Origin: Pipra filicauda
Taxonomy: Eukaryota > Chordata > Aves > Passeriformes > Pipridae
Length of the DNA stretch: 64,000 nucleotides
Assembly (NCBI RefSeq): GCF_003945595.2
Contig: NW_024104421.1
Location: forward strand, 9,176,001 to 9,240,000
Direction of reading: 5' to 3'
Shown here: positions 14,116 through 28,968 of the stretch, in pieces
Position numbering within the stretch: the first letter of the stretch is position 1
Layout of the letters: every line of letters starts with the position of its first letter
Notes under the pieces: generated by a model
Database searches by the model: none
What the model was told of the DNA's origin: nothing
The model's input: only the letters and a program-made list of their open reading frames with translations
Made by a program: the position numbers and the translations under genes

Positions 14116-16290
14116 ACTAGACACATATTCAACAAATACTCTCCCAAATATTGAAGTCTTCTGAAAGTATGGTTTGGATGGTGGGTTGAGAGTGAAGGAT
14201 ATGGACTCTTCCAAAAAGTATGCCCTAAATCAGCAGTGAGGAATTATAGTTTCCATTCACATTGAAGAAGTTCTTCCTGTAAGACCTCCCTTACAGTAGA
14301 GTTTGAACCAGCTCATCCTTGTGGATTTTCTGATTCTCTCTAATAGTAGAAAAATTAAAATATGGAACTAGTCCTTTAATATGACAAGCAAGGCCAGCTA
14401 CTATTTCACACATCCAAGATAGTTAGGTAAAGGCCAAATAAATACCTACAGTAATTACTCAGCAGAAAGGGGATTGAATGGAGTGGAGGGAAATTAATTC
14501 TGGCAGCAGCTTCAGAAAAGGCAAATATGGGCAATCAAGGCATGACTCTTTTAAGAAACACAGACTATTGCTTTGCAGACTCATCATAGTAAATCACTCC
14601 TTTCCCCAATGCATATAGTGATATTAGAGACTATAAAATTAATTTAAAAATTAAGAGAGTGGCCTCAAAATGAGGCTCCAACAGTAATCTGAAATGATGA
14701 ACTGAGCCAGACTGAAGTCTAAAGACTGCAAAAATAGAAATTAGAAGGGAGGGTTGAGATGAATGGTCAGTATTTAAAAGTACAGAATCCAGAAGGAGAT
14801 CTGTGACAAAAATTATACTTAGGAAATATTTCACACCTCAAGAACATAGAAATACACAGCCTAATAAGGTAGACTAAACTGTAGTCTTTTGTAGGAAATT
14901 ACTGTTTAGACTTACCTTTTCTAACCTCCCTTAAGAGCCTGTGTTTGAGTGAATTATTCCTGGCATTTTGGGGGAATCTATGGTTTAGAAGTGATTCTTT
15001 GCTAAAGAGATTTTTCTGGCACAGTATATTGCTATACTTCTATCTTAGTTTCACTTTTGAATGTTTTTCTGTTATTGTAGTGTCTAAATTCCATATACAA
15101 AATAAAAAATCAATGCAAACACACTTAGAAGACATAAAACTAGTGAATATACATGGAAAATGATGCCTTTATGTGAGCAAAACTTTATTAAAAACATAGT
15201 TAAATGACACAAAAATTATATGCCTCTAACTGTGGTATTTCTTCATGTTAAAAACTTAAAATTTTAGACATTGAACAGATATATAGGAAAATACTATCTT
15301 GATTTCACACTGCAATATCTGTGAGTGGCTTTTCTCATACAAGTAACTATAGTTCAATGTTTAAGAGCCCCATTCTGCAGCACTTTATGCATTTTAGTCC
15401 ATTTTGTTTAGGAGAGGCATCAACCTAAATGAGTTGCATATTTGGGGTCAAATTCTCTGAAAGGGTAAAAAGTTAAAATTACTCACATATGTAATAGGTT
15501 CAGTGTAACTGCTCAGATATGGACAGATATTTATGAGTCTAAGAATTTGAAGAAGTGGGTTATTAGATCTGTATCTTATTTTAGATTCTGGTCCAGTTTA
15601 TTACTTTGTCTGTCCAGAAATCAATGCATGCTTTAGATTTTAGGGCCTAATCTTGCAAATACTTAATGCAGGTTTAATTTCAGCATACCTGAAAAAGCTT
15701 TAAGGTATGTTAATATCAGCAGGTTATGGTTCTCTGGGCAAGGGAAACCTGACTTTCTCATTGAATTCCCATTGGTATCAGCAGAGTCAGGATTTGCACT
15801 GGTATTCATGATATATGAGCTTCCATAAACCATAAGGAATACATATATATTTTTAAGTTTACTTTAGGGACTCTCAGACCACTTTCCTATAATCTTGTAT
15901 TTTGTTTCAGATCTTGCTTTCTGGCATATTTCTACTCTAAAACCAAGATGCAAAAGAGTTTAAGGGAAGTAATAGCTATCTGATTTGTTGTCTGAATGAT
16001 TGTAACAATGGGTCAGTAATCAGAGGAAGAGTGCCTCATGGTTCTTGTTGTGTAAAGGGGACACATATGTGAATAACATTTTAGTTGGCAGGTCCTTAAC
16101 AGACACCAGATTGCTAATATCCACAGCTGATTGCATACTAGGTCTAAAGGAAAATTAAGGCTGACTACCCCAAGAAAGATGGTGCTTCTAGGGTTTTTTA
16201 AGGAAGATTATCATAATTAAATTTGTGATTTTTCTCTAAAGTCAGTTATAACTTCATCACATCTTAAATTTAGAAAAGGGGACTAATTCA

Positions 16291-16440
16291 GGGTGGAGGG
16301 CACTTCCTCTACTTGAGCAGGGCCAGCTCTGAGCTCAGACCACATTGCTCAGAGCTTTATCTAGTCTGGTCTTAAAAACCTCCAGCCTCCCTAGGTCACC
16401 ATTGCTTAACTGTCCAAATACAGAACGCTCCTGCTGCTGA
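16291..16440 (-). mobile_element. Diverged CR1 LINE fragment
   Basis: The plus strand matches the CR1 reverse complement in spirit: GAGGGCACTTCCTCTA, TTGCTCAGAGC, TCTAGTCTGGTCTT, then a CTCCAGCCTCCCTAGG block. The ATTCTATGA tail is missing, and divergence suggests an older copy. Confidence 0.6.
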
Positions 16441-19400
16441 GCAGGGTTTATGTGCTTTATTAGGGCATGCAGGGAAACAAGAGAAAATGGCTTTTGCACT
16501 TGAAGTTTTCAAGAACCAGGATAAGAAGCTCCCTGGGAGAGCACAGAGGAAAAAGAGGTGAGTCGCAATCTACTTCTATGCATTCTGTGCCTAAAGGTGG
16601 TGGGTGCTTGGGTGTGGAGCAGCTGTGGGTGCAATGGATGTGATTATGCCCTGGTATGGAATGTCGGCTCTCTTTGGAATAGTTTTGTGATAGCAGCTGT
16701 GCTTGGAGAGTCAATTTCAAAGCAATGAAATTGAAATATCAATTAGTTTACAGGAAGGTTTGTGGTTACTTAATATTGGAACAGTAAAATTATCTTACAC
16801 AGCAAAGGTAATGGGCACCTGAGTGACAAAAATACAAACATATTAAAGCTAAATGATCAGCACTCAGCTTTTAAAATAGTTGAATACCATTCTGATAACC
16901 AGAAGGTGTTTAGCAGATCCACTGAATGGATCATAGATGGTCTTGTAACTGTGAGTGATTTAATGGTGAGAAATGTACTAAGGATGTAACACAACAATGA
17001 TTCAGATACTAGTTTTCTGCTAAAACTTACATACAGTGCAAATAGTCCTTTCAGTGCCTTGTGGAAGAAAGTTAAAGAGTTAGCAGAATTAGAATGAGCT
17101 GAATGGAGTCAGATATTAGTGGACTGAAGTGATGGTATGGCCACCATATACATTTAGGAAAGGAGGCAAAGCTATCAAGTTATCTCTTAGCCTGTAAGAA
17201 GAGCAGAAAAGGCTCTAGATTATTTCTTCAAAATATTTTATTTTGTAACTTTTTTTTTTCCTCCAGCCTATGGTTTTGGCATATTGAGTTCCAATCTCCT
17301 CCTTGGGCAGATAAGTTGAAGTGCTTTCACTGCAAGATTCCACTGACACATAAGATGTACCAAAATCTCTTTGACTGGAAATAATGATTGATGATGTGCT
17401 TATTTGGGACAAAAATTATTATGTGTTATAAAAATCTATGTAATGCATGCCAAGCAAAAAAAGCCTTAAATTGAGTGAGAATTAATATCCAATTGGGATG
17501 AGTAAGACTGGTTATTTAGGAAACCTACCATGATTTGTGCGTCGTGACAAAGGAATTTGACTGAACATCAGTAAGGTAACTGGACAAGTGGAAAGGCTTC
17601 AAAAGAAAAAGACCACCCAGAGACTCACAGACTCATTACTATTTCTAAGCAAACCTATTCCCTGATTTATTACAAATATTCCACTGAGCATAATGCTAGG
17701 GGATGATAGCAAATGCTCCTGTGATCACAAGGGGAAAGACTCGGGGAATAGCCACAGAGGAGCTGAAACTAATTTTTCTCAGTTTAAAAAAAGAGTCCAA
17801 AATTATACAAGTTTATGTGGATTAGAGACTGCTCCTGATGATCGGGGTCATATCCTTTCAACACACAGATTTGACTGCAATAGAACTATATTCAGACTGG
17901 AAAATACAACTGCTGGTTATTGGATTGACTTATGAGTGGTTTCATGAATATGTTTATAAATCACTTGAGGTAAAAACAGACCATATTACCACGGGAATCT
18001 ATATAATAGAAACTACTTTACAGATCGCCCTTTTACCCTCAGAAAAGGTCCATGAAATTGATTTTAAAAAAAAGCCTTCAATTTGAAAAGGGCATGATTA
18101 GAATATCTATGATTATGAGAGGAAGCATGAAGTGGTCTATGAGGGCTCTTTTCAGGGAGATCCTTGCCTGAGCACAGATTTTTGCAAAGGTATTGGAAGT
18201 GAAATGGAACATGCTGAGATCGGGAGGGTGTCACTAGGTAGTGTCAAAATGTCCCTGTGCTAACTGTTGGAGAAGCGCTAATGGAATTTTAAATAATCTT
18301 TTCTGCTCCTTAGGTCTCATAATGTGTAGCTTTCTTTACTCCAAGGACCTGAGTACATTATCAGTGTTTAAGCATTAACATGTTTCTAAGAAACAGAATG
18401 TGATAAACAAACAAGAAGTCAAAACAATAGGAAGATCTTGCTTGCTTTTGTCTGAAGCAAATTGTCACAATTTTGGATTACATTATTTTTTAATGAGAAA
18501 GGTTTTGTTTAAATTTAAATTGCTGCATGTTAAATTTCATAAAGCAACCACTTACGAATTTGTAGTATAATCTCCCTTCCCCCCACATACAGGATTCCAG
18601 ATGAATTAATAACCAATTGTGTTCAGCAGCCCATAAATTTCTACTCTTTTCAGCCAACCTCTTATGAATATTTGCATGGGTTAGCAGAAATAGTTTGGTT
18701 ATGAGAATATATTCTGGAGTGTTTAACAAATTTATTCACATTGAGCACTATTGCAAAACATATCATACATCTCTCTCTGTACAAAGATGATGTTAGAGAC
18801 TTAAGTGCAGAAGAACAGAAGTTTCAGTGCCAGAATGTAATGGGTTTCTTGAACCAAAGGTGGTTAACTGTGGTTAGCCAAAAGTACTATACATCAAGAA
18901 TGACAGATAGGACAGAAAACTAACTCCAAGAATGTACAATAGTTACAATTAGTGTGTCTGAGTATATTTCAAGAAATCAGTGGGACTTCTGCTAAGGGAA
19001 AAAGTTGATGATCTTAACAATGCCCTTTCAGACAAGCACTCATGATGGTGAATGCTCTCAGAGGAGAACACCAGGAGTCACTGGTTTTCTGTTTCTTGAG
19101 AACAAATGTAAAGAAGCCAATGCAGCCATTAGAAATGGAAAGCCACAGAACACTGTGAACCTCCAGAAGTGCTCCCACTTCCAGAGTTGGTTGGGCAGCG
19201 TCACGAACTTCAGAGTGCACAGTGACACTGTAATGGTAAACCACTGAGGAACAGAGGTGATTATTGCTAACAGAGATCCAAAAGACATCGGTAGAGTCTG
19301 CTTATTGCTGTGGTGAATTCTGAGTTTACTCTGTATTCTCTCCTATAGTTAGTGATTTATGCTTTACTGATTGCTTGAATTCTTCTGTGGTAGTTGTTAG

Positions 19401-22400
19401 TATGGGTTGAAACATTTGCTTTTCTTATCTAATCTTAAGATTAAAAAATGTCTGGAGGGCAAGGGGGTATAATTTGGCTACTAAATCCAGTGGCTGGGTC
19501 TTTTATGATCCAACCTGTATGCTATGGCTAATATGGCTAATGTCAGGAAATAGCAGCACTCCTTTGTGTTACATTACAAGGTCTAAAATGCTGAAAGAAT
19601 ATTGTCTTTCGTTAGATTAAACAATTCTTCAGCAGCTTCTCAGGTAAGTCATAGAAGCAGCAATTTTATGTTCTGCAGTAAGGGCTGAGATGCTTGCTTC
19701 GCAGTTCAGAATATTTGCCCGACTTCTCAACTGTAATAGGGATCTTTTCATGGGTAAATTATTGTTGCCCAAGTATGACTGGTGCCTACTAGTAGAGCGC
19801 TGCTGGTGTCATGTAACCATAAGTATTTGTGTGAATGAACTCTAAGTTGTTAGCAGTTCCTCTGGCACATCATGTCCCTTTTCAATGAAGCCATGTACTG
19901 AAAAAAAAACCAACCAGTTTTAACTTCAATGGCGTTCTGTCTGTGACACTTCTCAGAACCGAAGAACTTTGCCTAGAAATATTTTAAAATATTTTTCAAA
20001 ATGTGTTTGGACATAATTATTTCATATCATATATTTCTGGATTATCAATCAGTATTTTTAATGCGAAGAGACAGCTGCAGTCTTTTCCAATAAACTTGTT
20101 TTTTAAAGTATGTCTTCACGGTCTACTGCAGAGCACTGAACTTTCCTTCTTTACATTCATCCTTGCTGAAACCTTTAACATTAAATGAAATGTAAGCCCA
20201 ACATTAGAGTGAAGAACTGTAGTAACTATATTCATAGAAAATAAAACAAGTTCAGATGGTATTTTCTGCTCATAAATAGAAGTGATAAAGCAGTTTCATA
20301 GTTAAATTGCACCTTAATTAAATTACTTACTTAATTAGAATAGTTATTTTAATTCAATTAGTTACTTAAGACCCTTTTGATGACTTCTAATTTTTTCATG
20401 ATGAATAGTGACGACAGTGACTTTATAAAAGGTCTTGCATGTCGTTAGCTCTCATTTCCTCTTTTTTAAGGCTGAAGAGGTCTAGAGAGATTTCTCCTCA
20501 AACATAGGCTTCCCCACACTTTTCATACTTCTTGTCATCCTTTTTTGTACCATTTCTAGTTCTAGGTTTGTTTCGTTGTTTTGTTTTTTTTTTTATGAGA
20601 AGTCACCATAACCACCTGGTGGCTTCATAATGTTTTCTGGTTTGTTTTTGAGAATAAATGCTTAGAAAAGTACATTAGGTAAGGTTATTGTACAGAATCA
20701 CTCTTCATCCAGTGCGTAGAGTTTACCTCAGTAACAGAATAGCTCTTTTGTCAGAAATGACTGTAGTAAAGACTAAGCCCAATTCTGTTACCCAATTCAC
20801 TACGTAGGCCTGCATTTTTCAGGGCAAAACTGGTTGGGTATAGAAAGGAAAAAAGGATCAGGAACTCCTTAATACAGAGGGAGGAAGCAATGTGAAAGTC
20901 TGACTAAGAAGTACATTCTGGATTAGAATTGTCGAAGTTGTTAATTATTTTTGTTTTAATCTTACTTTGGGCTGGAGCGGGGAGGTTCAGTGGTTGAACC
21001 CAAAATAAATAAGAACTTGCGGTCAGCCCAAAATCAAATTTTTGTGTGAATTGAAACAAATAGTCATTGCCAGTAGGAATGTTCAAACCCATATGGAGAA
21101 AATGCGGTTTCTAGAGTTTGGTCTCAACAGCAGAGGTTCTCAACAAATATTCACCTTTTGCACCATATGCTTTCATGACCCATTGTAACCCCACATCCTG
21201 TTGCTGTGAATGAGAATAAAGGCTTTCCTATACGTTTTCATTTTTCCTGTTTCTGAAAGAAATGGGACATTGTTTAACAGAAATCTAATTTGGATGTGAT
21301 TATTACTGTTGAGAGAATAAGTGCTGGCTGGTTGAGTAGGGAGCCAGAAAAGGTTTCTTGCCACAAGCAAAGTAATCAGCAAGATGGGACTCTGCAAATC
21401 CATGCCCTTGATAAAAAGGGATTACCAAGTTTGAGGGAAGGTCTCTCTCACATGTACAAAGAAAAGACCTTTGCCTGTTGGGTACTGCAGTATGTCACTA
21501 GTTTGTTACCATCCCAAAAGACCTGTAGGCAAGTGGGAAGAGATCATAAGTATCTGGTGTTTGTAATGAGAAGATAAGGCAAGAAAGGCACATAACTGTT
21601 ATTTCCTTAAACTTTTATGTATCTGCAAAGGAAGCAGGAGTTCATAACTTTTTCTGAGGGAGAAGACTGATGCTTTGCTCCATTCGTTAGTACCATCCTG
21701 GCTGTGGTTGGTCTGAAGTTATTGGGAAGAAAGACTGGGCCACTGTGTTTCACCCACCCCCACTGTATTACAGCTGTATCCAACTCTGGGCAAAAATGTC
21801 CTAGTATGAGAAAAGTAAATAAGCACACAATAACTGTATGTTGGAGATGAAGGGGAAGAAAGTGATGAAAGTGGGATATAGGTGTATTCCTCAGCTCCCT
21901 CTGTCTTGTAGAGGACCACTTCTGTAAGAACAACCAGCAAAGTATAAGATCTTAGGCCCCAATAAGTAAATATTTAACTCCACCCTGAAATTCCTCAGAT
22001 TTCACACAGTCTCCAGACTCCCAGCTTCCTTGGAAATTTTCTTTGGCAAAATTTTTAATGACAGTAGAGAACAAGTGCAAGATGAAGGGAATGCAACAGA
22101 AGACTGCCAAAAATTAGTGTCCAATCTATGCAGTCAATAGGTTGTATAACCTGCATGATTCCAAAAGTCGTGTTTCACTTTATCTCAAGTGGCTTCCTCC
22201 AAGTCAGTTACAATCTCTCTGTATTGCTCACTCCTCCATTGCATGCCTGTACCCCTACAAGCAACAGAAGCTGTTTCTTTTGCAAAGTAGTTTCTTTTGC
22301 AAAGAAAGTACCATTTGTGCTAAGCCAGTAGCTGTCGTACATGCCTGGAGTAGTAGCATGACTGTGAACTCTCCCCCAGTTAAGTTGAAATGGAGCGTGT

Positions 22401-23216
22401 TCAGTGGCTCTTTGCAGGACTGTGTTACTTGTAAAACTAAAAAAGCATTACTTAAACAAAAGTTGTCATTGCCTATACACATCCATTAACTTATTTAGAT
22501 TGTGAAGAACTCGCCATTGAAATTATTTAAGTAGTTCTGTTAGAAATATTTTTCTTTAAAGATGTCAGCCAGAAAACTGGATGCATTTTTAATTTTTTTT
22601 TTAAGAAAACACTAAAAAATCCCCTACAGAAAGCAAGTATCCTTGTGAAAAGTTGTTGGTTTTGTTTGTTTTCCTTGCCAAATCCCCAATTTTCTATCAC
22701 ATAGTTTCAACAACAGTTTTTCAGAGTGCCCAAAGATGATGAGAGATCAAATTAAATCTGTGAAGTGCTCTTCAAATCGAGAGGAGAGGTAAAATTCTAC
22801 AAAAAAAAAGAAAATGTAAAGGTCATTGGACCACAAAAGAATATTTTGGGGGTTTACTAAGACTTGTCTGTGCCTTGTTGATTTGCTCTGAAACTGCTAA
22901 ACAGCTAATGAAGCAAAAGTTCAACTAAAACAGTTTAATCTAGAGCTGACTGAAAAAATACTTGGAGTGAAACATTTCAATATAAAATGGCTTTTTTCCA
23001 AAACCAGAACTTTCAGGAAAAGCTTTCACTTTCTTCTAAATTTCCATTTTTTTTATTGGAAACAAATATTTTGGTCTTCTATTCATCCTCTTGTTCTTTT
23101 TCTTTTTTTTTTTTTCCCTTCCTTCCTGCACCCTTTCTTTTACCACTGAATGGAATTTAAAAACTAATATCTAGAGATTATTCACTCCCATAATTTCCTT
23201 TAAGTTTTTTTCTTTG

Positions 23217-23243
23217 TTTTTTTTTTTTTTTTGGGGGGGGGGG
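23217..23243. repeat. T16-G11 tract
   Basis: Sixteen T followed directly by eleven G, an abrupt homopolymer switch. Confidence 0.95.
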
Positions 23244-23323
23244 TCCTTTGCTTGTTTGTTTTATTTGTGACTTTCCAAAACATTTTCAACTTCGAAAATG
23301 CCAATGATTAACAAAAGGCAGAA

Positions 23324-23346
23324 ATATATATATATATATGTATATA
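23324..23346. repeat. (AT)n dinucleotide repeat
   Basis: About eleven alternating AT units with one G. Confidence 0.9.
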
Positions 23347-25015
23347 ATTTGAAAAGGTTTCAGAGTTACAGATAAAGAAAACTTTGAAAATTTGCAGATT
23401 AGATTTTTTACTGAATAAAATTAGTATTTTCCAAAGAACAAGAATGGGCTCAGAGATGGAAATTTAATTTAAAATTTGACAAAAGCTTCACAGTTCAAAC
23501 CGCATATGAAATAGCAATATCAATATCTTCTGTGAAAATGTTTTTTCCAGACAATCAGATTATCCAGTTTTTCTGTAGATTTCAGGCCGTACCATACCAC
23601 CAATTATTGCAGCTTGAGCTTAGTAACTGTGCCCAACAAATGTGGGAATTCTGGGATTGTTTGTAGACCTCCATTTTGTTTGTAAGCCCTCCAAGGTTGG
23701 CAGATGCTGTTGACTACCACTAGAAAATTGACTAATAACCTTGTCATTGGCCAGCAAAGACTAGAGAGCTACAAGCATGTTGTATATTTCTCTCAAACAA
23801 ATGCATTCACAGTAATGGTTGAATTTCAGTATAGTCGTGCCTGGGCTTCTTAAGAAACACCTGGGTTTGACACCAAGATTTGTGGCTGCAGAACAAACCC
23901 AAGGACCTGGATAGGTGCTTAGGCATTTTGTCTATGCTTAACTTTGCTGTAGATGAACTCCGACCTGAGGCACCTCAGGTCTCTGTATGACCATTCTTAC
24001 TGTTGAACAGAGGTATCTTTAGACACAAGCTTAAATATTTTACTGACTCTAGACCTTAGTTAATGTAAAAAAACAGTCGGAGAAGCCAGGAACTCTGGGA
24101 ACACAACCAATTAGCATCATCCATGGACTAAGTGCGAATGAAACACAAATGCTAGTTGAACATCTGAAGCAGGCCCCCAACGAAGGACAACAAATAATTG
24201 CTGGAGCTTCTTGAGGGAAAATAGGTGTCAACTGTGGATGTGTCAGGCTCTCATTGAAGTCTCACTACAAATTTCAAGGTTTACCAAGTTTTGTAACCTG
24301 TTGACAAGCACTATTGCCATGGTTCCACCATGATGAAACCCACTGGTATGTACTCTATTTCACCTCCCTTGGCTGTGACTAACTTAGGTGTTCACCCTTT
24401 GTGTTATTTTTATTTGAGAATGGATAGTGGAAAGTCTGAGAGAAGAATCAAAAGACACAGAGACAAGAGGTAATGGAATGGGGTTATGGTTGTGGAACAA
24501 ACAGGAAAGATTTTTGCTGTATTCTGAATTTTAAAGGATGGGTGCAGGAAAGGTATGTCAAAAGAAGGCAACGAGTAACTGTGAGACTAGGAAGACATCC
24601 AAGAATTATCCTAGATTTTAAACAATATATGAAAAAGATTAAAGGCTAAAGAAAGGAAAAAATTCAAAGGAGTAAGTTAATCAAGCAGAAGAGCTTTTTG
24701 TAATTTTGAGGAAGGAGGAAAAATATGTAGGAGAGGAGAATTTAAAGTAGAGAAACATAACATAGGAAAGAAAAGTAATGATTTGCGAAATGTGTGTCAA
24801 ATTTGATTCAGAAATAATTGCTTTGAGTAGGTGTGAAGGGAAGAAAAAAGATCACAGAGGAAGTGGCAGGGGATGCAGAAAACACATAGAGATGTGGAAG
24901 AAGTCAGGAGTTCAGAGAAATATGACAAAGAATTGTGAGGAGGAGTATTTTGGGGTAAAAGACAAGCTCATGTAGGCATGTAAAGAAACCTTCCTTTTCT
25001 GGGAGGGGTTTTGTG

Positions 25016-25036
25016 TTTTTTTTTTTTTTTCCCCCC
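25016..25036. repeat. T15-C6 tract
   Basis: Fifteen T followed directly by six C. Confidence 0.9.
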
Positions 25037-27473
25037 TTTATTTTTTCTCCGTTGTTTGTTTATATCCCAGTGTGGACAGTGTGATCTTTTTCTCTCTATC
25101 AATGTGGCTGAAGCTCTAGCTTTGCTGGTTTGGTAGCCATACCTATTACTGGAAGACTTAGTATGTAGAAACTAGAATAATATGACTATACACTCTGTCA
25201 ACCGTATGTGCTTAGCTAACAGCACAGGAATTAAGCCTAGACTGACTCTAGCAAATTAAGCTATGCCAGGGAATGTTCCTGAGAGCTGAAGACCACTTTT
25301 TACTATTAAATTGTTAGCATGGATGCTGGCAACACTCTGACCCAGGTCAGATAGCACCGCCCTAGATGAATCCCAAATATGGCTTGGGAATTAGTGCATG
25401 CCAAGGGCAGCTCCCAGTAGGCAGTTTGGATGCACTCGCCCCAGTTTGGCGGGTAAGGGAAGTGAATGGGATTGAGGTAGTCTATTTTGTGCCAGATGTT
25501 GCTGAGGGCCAGGAAACATTCCTTAGCTCATTTAGTTTACTAGAATGGATGCAGGCAAAGAGTGCATTGTTCTGTCTCTTTAAGAGAGAGGATGCAGTTA
25601 CTCCTTAGCTTGGAACAAGGTCACCTTCCTTCAGATAGGAAAAGGTAAAGAGTTAAAAAGCTGCTGGAAGAAGTATCTGAAAGGGAAGAGGCAAGATACA
25701 CACAGAGCAGAAGAAGCACCTCCAGGCAATGGAAGAATTGGAGACTGTGAAATTAAAAGTGCATGTATAAATATTGGGTGGGGAGGGGAACTAAACCAAA
25801 GATACAGCTGTATCTGGATATGCTGAAACTATTGCCTACGATGATGAAAAGTATCAGTGCTGCATTTGTTCAGGTGATAACATGAGGGGTCTTGTCTGCG
25901 CCCACATGTATAGGCACTAGGACAGAATATTATACATGGGAGTGGACAGTGTTACTTGTTTATCATCTTCTATAATGGCTATGCTCATGAAAGTACATGT
26001 AGTGAATTATGTTGCTGTAGGCAGAACACACAGTCTAGAAGCAACATGAATCTAGTGGGAAATCTGCAAACGCTGAACCTATAAATTGGCAGATGATCAG
26101 ATGGAGATACTTGGAAGTCAGGTATAACTAGACCCGGAATTAAGTACACAGCTTTCATGTCTTTCTTCACCTCCTCTTAGCATTAGTTAAAGTCCACAAC
26201 ATGTTGAAGATGAAAAATGCTTTATAAAATTATAATTAATGTATTGAAAAATTATTTCATTTTACTGGCTTCTGTAATTTGCGCCTTTGTACCTAGATCC
26301 AACCAGTCAACTAAAAGAAATTATTGAGTAAAACCAGCTTTTAGTGTGAATAATGTGTCAAGGAATACAGCCTTCTGCTTTGCCGGAAGTGTTGCTTTTC
26401 TGTTAACAAGGAGAGTCTACAGGAAGATTGTGCACGTTTGCAGGACTTTGGAGAGTTTAACAACAGAGCGCAGTGCTCTGATCTTGTCAAGTGAAATCCT
26501 CTGGACTTGTATTCTCCATCTGTTTCCATTCAGGTCAAGTGCACGTGCTTCTCATTTATTACTGTCTGTTATCTGCATGACAGGAACACTGAGAGGCCCC
26601 ACCTGAGATCAGCTCCTGACGATTCTAGATACTGTGCAGAGACTCACACTGACTCAGAGAGTTTATAGTCCAAATGGTTATGGCAATAAAAGGATGAAGT
26701 AAAGGGCTTCAGGTGGAAGATTAAGAGCTACAATGCAAGCAGATTAAGATGAAGTCCTGCCCTCATGTCAGTGAGAGTTTTGTCATTCGTTTCCATGAGA
26801 CCTGGATTTCTTCCCTTGCTGACTTGCCCAAAACTGTAGAGGAAATCTGCATCAAAGACAGGAATTGAACTTTGAGTCCTTGTCCTGTGACATTGCCCTT
26901 CCTGACAAAGAGGTGGATTGATTAGAGCTGCTCAATGCATGCATGTCTCAACAAAATTGATGAAAGTTTTGCATGTTGAGGGACTACAGGCTTGGTCTGT
27001 TTGTCCCTTTTATGTCCTTTCCCTTCACCTCTTGGTAGAACCTCTGAGTTCTGACTGTGCAAGATGAGTAAACTCAGCAGGTTCACAAAGAAGGCATATA
27101 TGAACTTTCTGCAGCCTGAATGAGAGCTGAAGGTTGGAAGGAATCCAAAACCTCAAAAGGAAATTCAGCTGAAATGACCAACTTTTGCCTGGTTTGGGGT
27201 CAAAACCTAGTGAAAACAACACTTCAGATGGTTTCTATATAAAAAAACATGAAACCACCCAAGTTTATAGAAAACCACTTCAAATTTTCTTACTGTGCAG
27301 CCAGGTTCAGAAAGAAAGTATGGAAAATTGAGTAATACTTCTCAACTTCCAGATTGATGGCACAGATTCAAAATATTTTAAACCTGCTCTACTCTAGGTT
27401 CATTTCACTTTCAAAGCTTGGCATAAATCCAACAGCTACCTCAAATGGTATAGTACCAAGATACTTACCAGAC

Positions 27474-27490
27474 TTTTTTTTTTTTTTTTT
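27474..27490. repeat. T17 homopolymer
   Basis: Uninterrupted T run of 17 bases. Confidence 0.9.
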
Positions 27491-28897
27491 GGCATTTACA
27501 TTTAAACCTCAGGGACTTGTGTTGATCCTGACAGAAAACTCATGACTTCCACTGTTTGTTGGAGTTTTATTCTCAAGAATTCTAATTTCAGACAGGTCCA
27601 CCCCAACAAAGGAGAGAAGATGCTAAGGGATAAACTAAATATAATCCGAGAGTTCCCCTTAACGACAAACCATCATCCTGTGCCTGTAAAAAGACAAGAC
27701 TATAGAAATGCAGCAAATCAGGTATTTTGTTAAAGCCAGAGCTCAGGAAGTCTTGCTCTTGCAGCAGTTGACAGTTGTCAGCTTCAGCTTCAGTAGTATA
27801 TGAATCTCTTATTTTCATGGTGAAATGAGATACAATAATCCTTTCTGCAGACAAAAAATATATTTGTTGAAACTTAATGGTGTTAGATAAGGATCTGCAA
27901 ACAATGATATATTGGCCACTTAAGCACAGCAAGAGTCTTGGAAAAGAACAAACCTCTTGAGAGAAAAGGGTCCTGGTTCAAATCTCGCTGAAAATATTTG
28001 CACTTTTTTCTTCATGCGATGTGAGTACTGTGTTTAGGTCCAAACTAGATAGTCACTAGCTTGGAATTAAGTCAAGTGAAAAAAAATCACTATGATTTCT
28101 AAAGAGTCTGTCTTCTTGGGAAAAGCTACTAATGATGACATTAGAATGAAGCATTCAAAAAAAAGGTAAGAATTTGAATTCACTAAATGTGATTAAAAGC
28201 TCTTTTCTAAAAGAAAACTTGTGTGCACAGACATAATTGAAGGATTCTGGGTAGAAGTTCTATTACCTCTGGTTCCTGTGCTACCTGTTATCCATACTGA
28301 GCTAAGAAAAGCTACTCTTCATAGCATTTGAACAATGTTCTTGTCACAAATGTGAATCAGGACAGTGTCCTTAGTCCAGGAATAAAATGCAAAAGCAGAT
28401 AAGACAGAGATGAAAAGTAACTTCTGAATAAGACAACACAGTAGTTATTCTCTGTGTGTTTTTAGTAGTCTTCTGGTTGCCTTTAGGCTTCTCTGAACTA
28501 AAACCAAGGTTTTCATAGAAAATCAACACGGGTTTGATTTTTACTGAATTTAAAGTCTGCTAAAGTTAGCAGTAGCAGTCACATTATATGAATACCATTC
28601 CTTCTGCTAGTCTCTTTTATAATGATGGGAAACAAAATTAGAATGGAGGAGAAAAAATAAGGAGGATATAAATTGCAAGCAAACTAGATAACACACCTAA
28701 GCCATGAAAGAAGAGGGTCCACCTTACATCATTTTACTTATGTTTGTATTGTGTCAGATAATATAGTAGCTGGTAGGATACAGATGACCTAGGGAATTAC
28801 CTGCAGTTAGGTCCTACAACTACTACAAAGGAGGAATTTTGTCCAACCTATGAGAATGATAAGTGCTTTGATAAAAAAACTCCTGTTTTCATTTCAG

Positions 28898-28968
28898 TGC
28901 TACCATCTGGTGGGCAAAATGCAGACAGCAAAAATCCCATCACTGTAGCACTGGAACATTCTGATACA
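28898..28968 (+). other. Exon-like segment on the plus strand
   Basis: The acceptor tcctgttttcatttcag is followed by 71 nt ending GATACA/GTGAGT. One frame is open throughout and reads LPSGGQNADSKNPITVALEH then SDT. No neighbouring coding exon is recognised, so it may be a non-coding exon or chance. Confidence 0.22.

Larger units (their letters stand above)
9223..16290. other. Non-coding stretch with homopolymers and one spliced-transcript candidate
   Basis: Apart from the T runs at 9977 and 14076 and the plus-strand exon pair at 11246-12084, I see no gene, RNA gene or clear repeat. Confidence 0.55.

Noticed and set aside
25366..25608. 80-codon plus-strand frame with VREVNGIEVVYFVPDVAEGQ
   Set aside because: Protein-like at first sight, but there is no splice context and no family could be recognised.
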